Source: DASUSF01 sp036375275 (GTDB lineage: Bacteria > Pseudomonadota > Alphaproteobacteria > Geminicoccales > Geminicoccaceae). From it: DNA of 6,666 bases. The position numbers were made by a program, and so were the translations under genes. The notes beneath the pieces are model-generated. The model saw nothing but the letters and a program-made list of their open reading frames with translations. It was not told where the DNA came from and did not search any database. Positions within the stretch are counted from its first letter, which is position 1, and each line of letters starts with the position of its first letter. The stretch spans positions 1-6,666 of the forward strand of contig DASUSF010000267.1 of the NCBI GenBank assembly GCA_036375275.1, written 5' to 3'. Positions 4,824-6,666 of the stretch are shown here, piece by piece.

Positions 4824-5950
4824 TCGGAGGCGTCGCCCCCGCCGCCGACCCGGGCGAGCGCGCCCTGGATCAGCTGGGCGAGCTGGGGCTCGCGCCCGGT
4901 GTCGATCGCGACCGCCGCCGTCATCCCGGCCCGGAGCGGGGGCAGGTTGTCCGGCGCCTCGACCCGGATCCGGACCGGCAGGCGCTGCACCACCTTGACC
5001 CAGTTGCCGGTCGCGTTCTGCGGCGGGATGACCGCGAACTCGGCGCCGGTGGCCGGGCTGATGCTCTGGACCTCGCCGCGCCAGACGTGGTTCGGGTAGG
5101 CGTCCACCTCGATCTCGACCCGCTGCCCGAGCTGGACGTGCTCGAGCTGGGTCTCCTTGAGGTTGGCCTCGAGGTAGATGGTCGAGGGATCGATGATCGA
5201 GAACGCCGGCTCGCCCCCCTCCACCCATTCGCCCCGCTGCAGCCGCATCCGGCTGACGATGCCGGAGACCGGCGCCCGCAGCTCGGTGTAGCTGAGCTCG
5301 AGCGCGGCCATGTCCCGCGCCGCCTCGGCGGCACGGTAGGCGGGGTGCAGCTCGGCCGCGCTCTCGGGGTCGCCGCCCAGCTCGGCGAGCACGGTCCGGA
5401 GCTTCTCCTGGAGCGCCGAGACCCGCTGGCGGGACGACATCAGCTCCATCTCGGCCTCGTCGAGCTGCGCCTGCGCGGCGATCCCGCGCTCCTGGAGCTG
5501 GCGCTGCCGGCGGGCCTGGGAATCGAAGAACTCGACCCGCTCGCGCGCCTCCTCGATCTCGGCCGCGGCCTGCCGGAACTCGGCCCGCTTGCTCTCGATC
5601 TCGTTGCCCACTTCGAGCAGGCGCGCCTCGGCCATGTCGAGCTCGATCCGGAACGGCTCCGGGTCGATCTGGAACAGGAGGTCGCCGGCCTCGACGCGCT
5701 GGTTGTCGAGCACCAGCACCTCGGTGACCCGCCCGTCGACCAGTGGTGCCACCGCCACGATGTCGGCCTTGACGTAGGCGTTCTCGGTGGCGACGTAGCG
5801 CCCGCTCATCGCCCACCACCAGAGCCCCGCGAGCACCGCCACCGTCGGCACCACGATCAGCAGAAAGGGCCGGAGCCAGCGCCGCCGCCGGACCCGTCGG
5901 GGGGCGGCCGCGACCTTGTCGGCCGGGGCGCGGTCCGCCTGCTCAGCCAT
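4820..5950 (-). CDS. emrA: EmrA-type membrane fusion protein (HlyD family adaptor)
   Basis: A 376-residue periplasmic adaptor anchored in the inner membrane. A short basic cytoplasmic segment (R-V-R-R-R-R-W, 19-25) precedes one membrane helix at about 27-48 (FLLIVVPTVAVLAGLWWWAM). Next come the first half of the lipoyl-like domain (ENAYVKADIVAVAPLVDGRV, 56-75, with VEAGDLLFQIDP at 86-97) and a long alpha-helical coiled-coil hairpin (about 100-220, rich in E, R, A and Q). The second lipoyl half follows (LRAPVSGIVSRMRLQRGEWV, 224-243), then beta-barrel domains with the EmrA-type sequence ATGAEFAVIPPQNATGNWVK (300-319) and RLPVRIRV. This last region is diagnostic of EmrA rather than AcrA-type adaptors. 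GGGAGG lies six bases before the ATG. The first 8 bases overlap the end of the MarR gene and the stop overlaps emrB. It links EmrB to an outer-membrane channel. Confidence 0.95.
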   Translation of the reverse strand: MAEQADRAPADKVAAAPRRVRRRRWLRPFLLIVVPTVAVLAGLWWWAMSGRYVATENAYVKADIVAVAPLVDGRVTEVLVLDNQRVEAGDLLFQIDPEPFRIELDMAEARLLEVGNEIESKRAEFRQAAAEIEEARERVEFFDSQARRQRQLQERGIAAQAQLDEAEMELMSSRQRVSALQEKLRTVLAELGGDPESAAELHPAYRAAEAARDMAALELSYTELRAPVSGIVSRMRLQRGEWVEGGEPAFSIIDPSTIYLEANLKETQLEHVQLGQRVEIEVDAYPNHVWRGEVQSISPATGAEFAVIPPQNATGNWVKVVQRLPVRIRVEAPDNLPPLRAGMTAAVAIDTGREPQLAQLIQGALARVGGGGDASE

Positions 5951-6440
5951 CGACCGCCTCCCGCTCGACCGCCCCCCGATCGGCCGCGACCGCGCCGCCG
6001 TTCGCGCTCATCCGGAGCAGGTTGTCCTTGATCAGGAGCAGGGTCGCGAGGAAGCGCGCGCGCTCCGCCTCGCTCACGCCCTCGAGCGCGTCGCCCCGGA
6101 GCTCGGCCGCGAGGCTGCGCAGCTCCCGGACCACCGGCGCGACCCGCGGCGTCAGGTGGACCCGCTTGATCCGCCGGTCGGCCCCGTCGGGGCGTCGCTC
6201 GATCCAGTCCTTCGCCTCGAGCCGGTCGAGCAGGCGGCCGAGCGACGGCTTCTCGAGGTCGAGCAGATCGGCCAGCTCGGTCTGGCTGATGCCGTCGTTG
6301 ATGTAGAGATGGTTGAGCACCCACCACTGCGAGCGGGTCAGGCCGAGCGCGCGCGTGCGCCGGTCGTACACGGTGCGCATCAGGCGCGCGACATCGTGGA
6401 CCAGGAAGCCGAAGTTGCGCTCGGGGGCGGGCTCGTCCAT
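5943..6440 (-). CDS. MarR family transcriptional regulator (EmrR-like)
   Basis: A 165-residue dimeric winged-helix repressor. Residues 8-30 form the dimerisation helix. QWWVLNHLYINDGISQTELADLL (38-60) carries the second and third helices, followed by the DNA-recognition helix (KPSLGRLLDRLEAKDWI, 64-80). The wing RRPDGADRRIKRVHLT (82-97) has the conserved D-x-R-R-x-K pattern. The C-terminal helices complete the dimer interface, with a charged tail ending VEREAVDG. As first gene of the operon it should repress its own promoter together with emrA and emrB and release DNA on binding a small phenolic or hydrophobic ligand; the ligand is unknown. The start ATG (6438-6440) has no ribosome binding site, but a -10-like TATATT stands six bases before it, so the mRNA may be leaderless. 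Extending the frame upstream gives Gly/Arg/Thr-rich residues from the promoter and repeat region, so a longer protein is unlikely. Confidence 0.94.
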   Translation of the reverse strand: MDEPAPERNFGFLVHDVARLMRTVYDRRTRALGLTRSQWWVLNHLYINDGISQTELADLLDLEKPSLGRLLDRLEAKDWIERRPDGADRRIKRVHLTPRVAPVVRELRSLAAELRGDALEGVSEAERARFLATLLLIKDNLLRMSANGGAVAADRGAVEREAVDG

Positions 6441-6446
6441 GCGCGG

Positions 6447-6475
6447 AATATAGTTGCCTGGCTCATGGTTGCCTA
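6447..6475 (-). promoter_or_regulatory. Predicted promoter of the marR-emrA-emrB operon
   Basis: On the minus strand TAGGCA (6470-6475; 4 of 6 to TTGACA) and TATATT (6447-6452; 5 of 6 to TATAAT) are separated by exactly 17 bases. This A/T patch is conspicuous in otherwise GC-rich DNA. The expected start, seven bases past the -10 element, is 6440, the A of the marR ATG. The promoter is entirely overlaid by the tandem repeats called as operators. Confidence 0.6.
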
Positions 6476-6482
6476 GATCAAG
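6453..6482 (-). promoter_or_regulatory. Two tandem 15-bp repeats, likely MarR operator sites
   Basis: On the plus strand GTTGCCTGGCTCATG (6453-6467) is followed without a gap by GTTGCCTAGATCAAG (6468-6482), 12 of 15 bases identical. The second copy is also an imperfect inverted repeat with TTG and CAA arms (6469-6481), the shape of a MarR-dimer site; the first has a weaker right arm. They fill the space between the -35 and -10 elements and cover the -35, so a bound regulator would block RNA polymerase and give autorepression of the efflux operon. Confidence 0.55.
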
Positions 6483-6519
6483 ATTCGGCGAGCCGGTCGT
6501 CGATCGATGCCGGGTCCGC

Positions 6520-6621
6520 CCCTCACCCCGGCCTTCTCCCCCGACGGGAGAGGGGGGTGCCGTGCGTCCGCCCACGAGGCCGAGGTCCCCGCTCCCTCGA
6601 GGGGGAGCGACGGGGTGAGGG
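6520..6621. repeat. REP-like composite palindromic intergenic element
   Basis: An 11-bp perfect inverted pair, CCCTCACCCCG (6520-6530) and CGGGGTGAGGG (6611-6621), encloses two smaller hairpins. The first is a 9-bp stem with loop CCGAC (6532-6554, TCTCCC/GGGAGA core). The second is a 6-7 bp stem, GCTCCC/GGGAGC (6591-6608, arms written without the extra G and allowing a register shift). Motifs of the CCTCACCCC...TCTCCC...GGGAGA...GGGGTGAGG kind are familiar as dispersed intergenic repeats in many GC-rich proteobacteria. It lies upstream of the marR promoter and may end transcription arriving from the unseen right-hand gene. Confidence 0.7.
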
Positions 6622-6666
6622 TGGGTCAGGTCTGGCTGACGGCCACGACTGCAAGACCTATGCGCT

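Noticed and set aside
3270..5099. A 609-codon open frame on the plus strand opposite emrB and emrA.
   Set aside because: It is antisense to a clearly recognised transporter. Its translation is dominated by Arg, Glu, His, Asp, Gln and Pro with no domain, as expected of the reverse frame of GC-rich coding DNA.
5087..6031. A 314-codon plus-strand frame opposite emrA and the marR end.
   Set aside because: Leu/Gly/Arg/Asp-rich antisense shadow; it overlaps conserved genes fully and has no family.
6622..6666. End of a coding region at the right edge: minus-strand codons ending GLAVVAVSQT with a TGA at 6626-6628.
   Set aside because: Thirteen codons without a stop are not evidence in GC-rich DNA, and a plus-strand frame is also open here. 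A gene end just before the repeat is possible but not supportable.

Overview
The window looks like a chromosomal segment of a high-GC alphaproteobacterium, in the Rhizobiales/Rhodospirillales range. The evidence is GC-rich codon third positions throughout, close resemblance of the proteins to alphaproteobacterial families, and a textbook EcfG (general stress response sigma factor) promoter, GGAAC-N16-CGTT, at 3265-3289 on the minus strand. No phage, IS, CRISPR, rRNA or tRNA gene was seen.

Left part, plus strand (1-1900): a complete small CsbD-family stress protein (6-179) is followed by an unconvincing 50-codon reading frame (220-372) and about 340 bases without a supported gene. A hairpin followed by a T-run (711-744) precedes a GT-B family 4 glycosyltransferase (779-1840) that starts at a GTG with a strong ribosome binding site. 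A 20-codon frame (1837-1899) overlaps the glycosyltransferase stop by ATGA and may be the stump of a lost downstream gene. A strong palindrome at 1988-2017 separates this strand from the convergent minus-strand genes.

Middle, minus strand (3289 down to 2045): a two-gene operon behind the EcfG-type promoter. It encodes a two-helix membrane protein of the phage-holin-like (holin superfamily 6) family, then an unusual fusion of a DUF3618 membrane anchor to a PRC-barrel domain. The two genes overlap by ATGA. The second carries a well-placed internal AGGAG/ATG that could also yield a free soluble PRC-barrel protein.

Right part, minus strand (6482 down to 3306): a MarR-type regulator, an EmrA-type membrane fusion protein and an EmrB-type 14-TM drug/proton antiporter, all overlapping (8 bases and ATGA). 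This is a standard self-regulated multidrug efflux operon. Its promoter region carries two contiguous 15-bp near-identical repeats that are likely MarR sites, and the predicted transcription start falls on the A of the marR start codon. Upstream lies a REP-like composite palindrome (6520-6621).

How it fits together: CsbD, the holin-like protein and the PRC-barrel fusion are all of types commonly found in general stress response regulons, and here one operon carries the expected promoter. All five minus-strand genes point the same way with only 110 bases between emrB and the holin-like gene, so read-through from the efflux operon into the stress operon is plausible. Nothing here is clearly a new system. 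The most unusual items are the DUF3618-PRC fusion with its possible second start, and the packed control region of marR.
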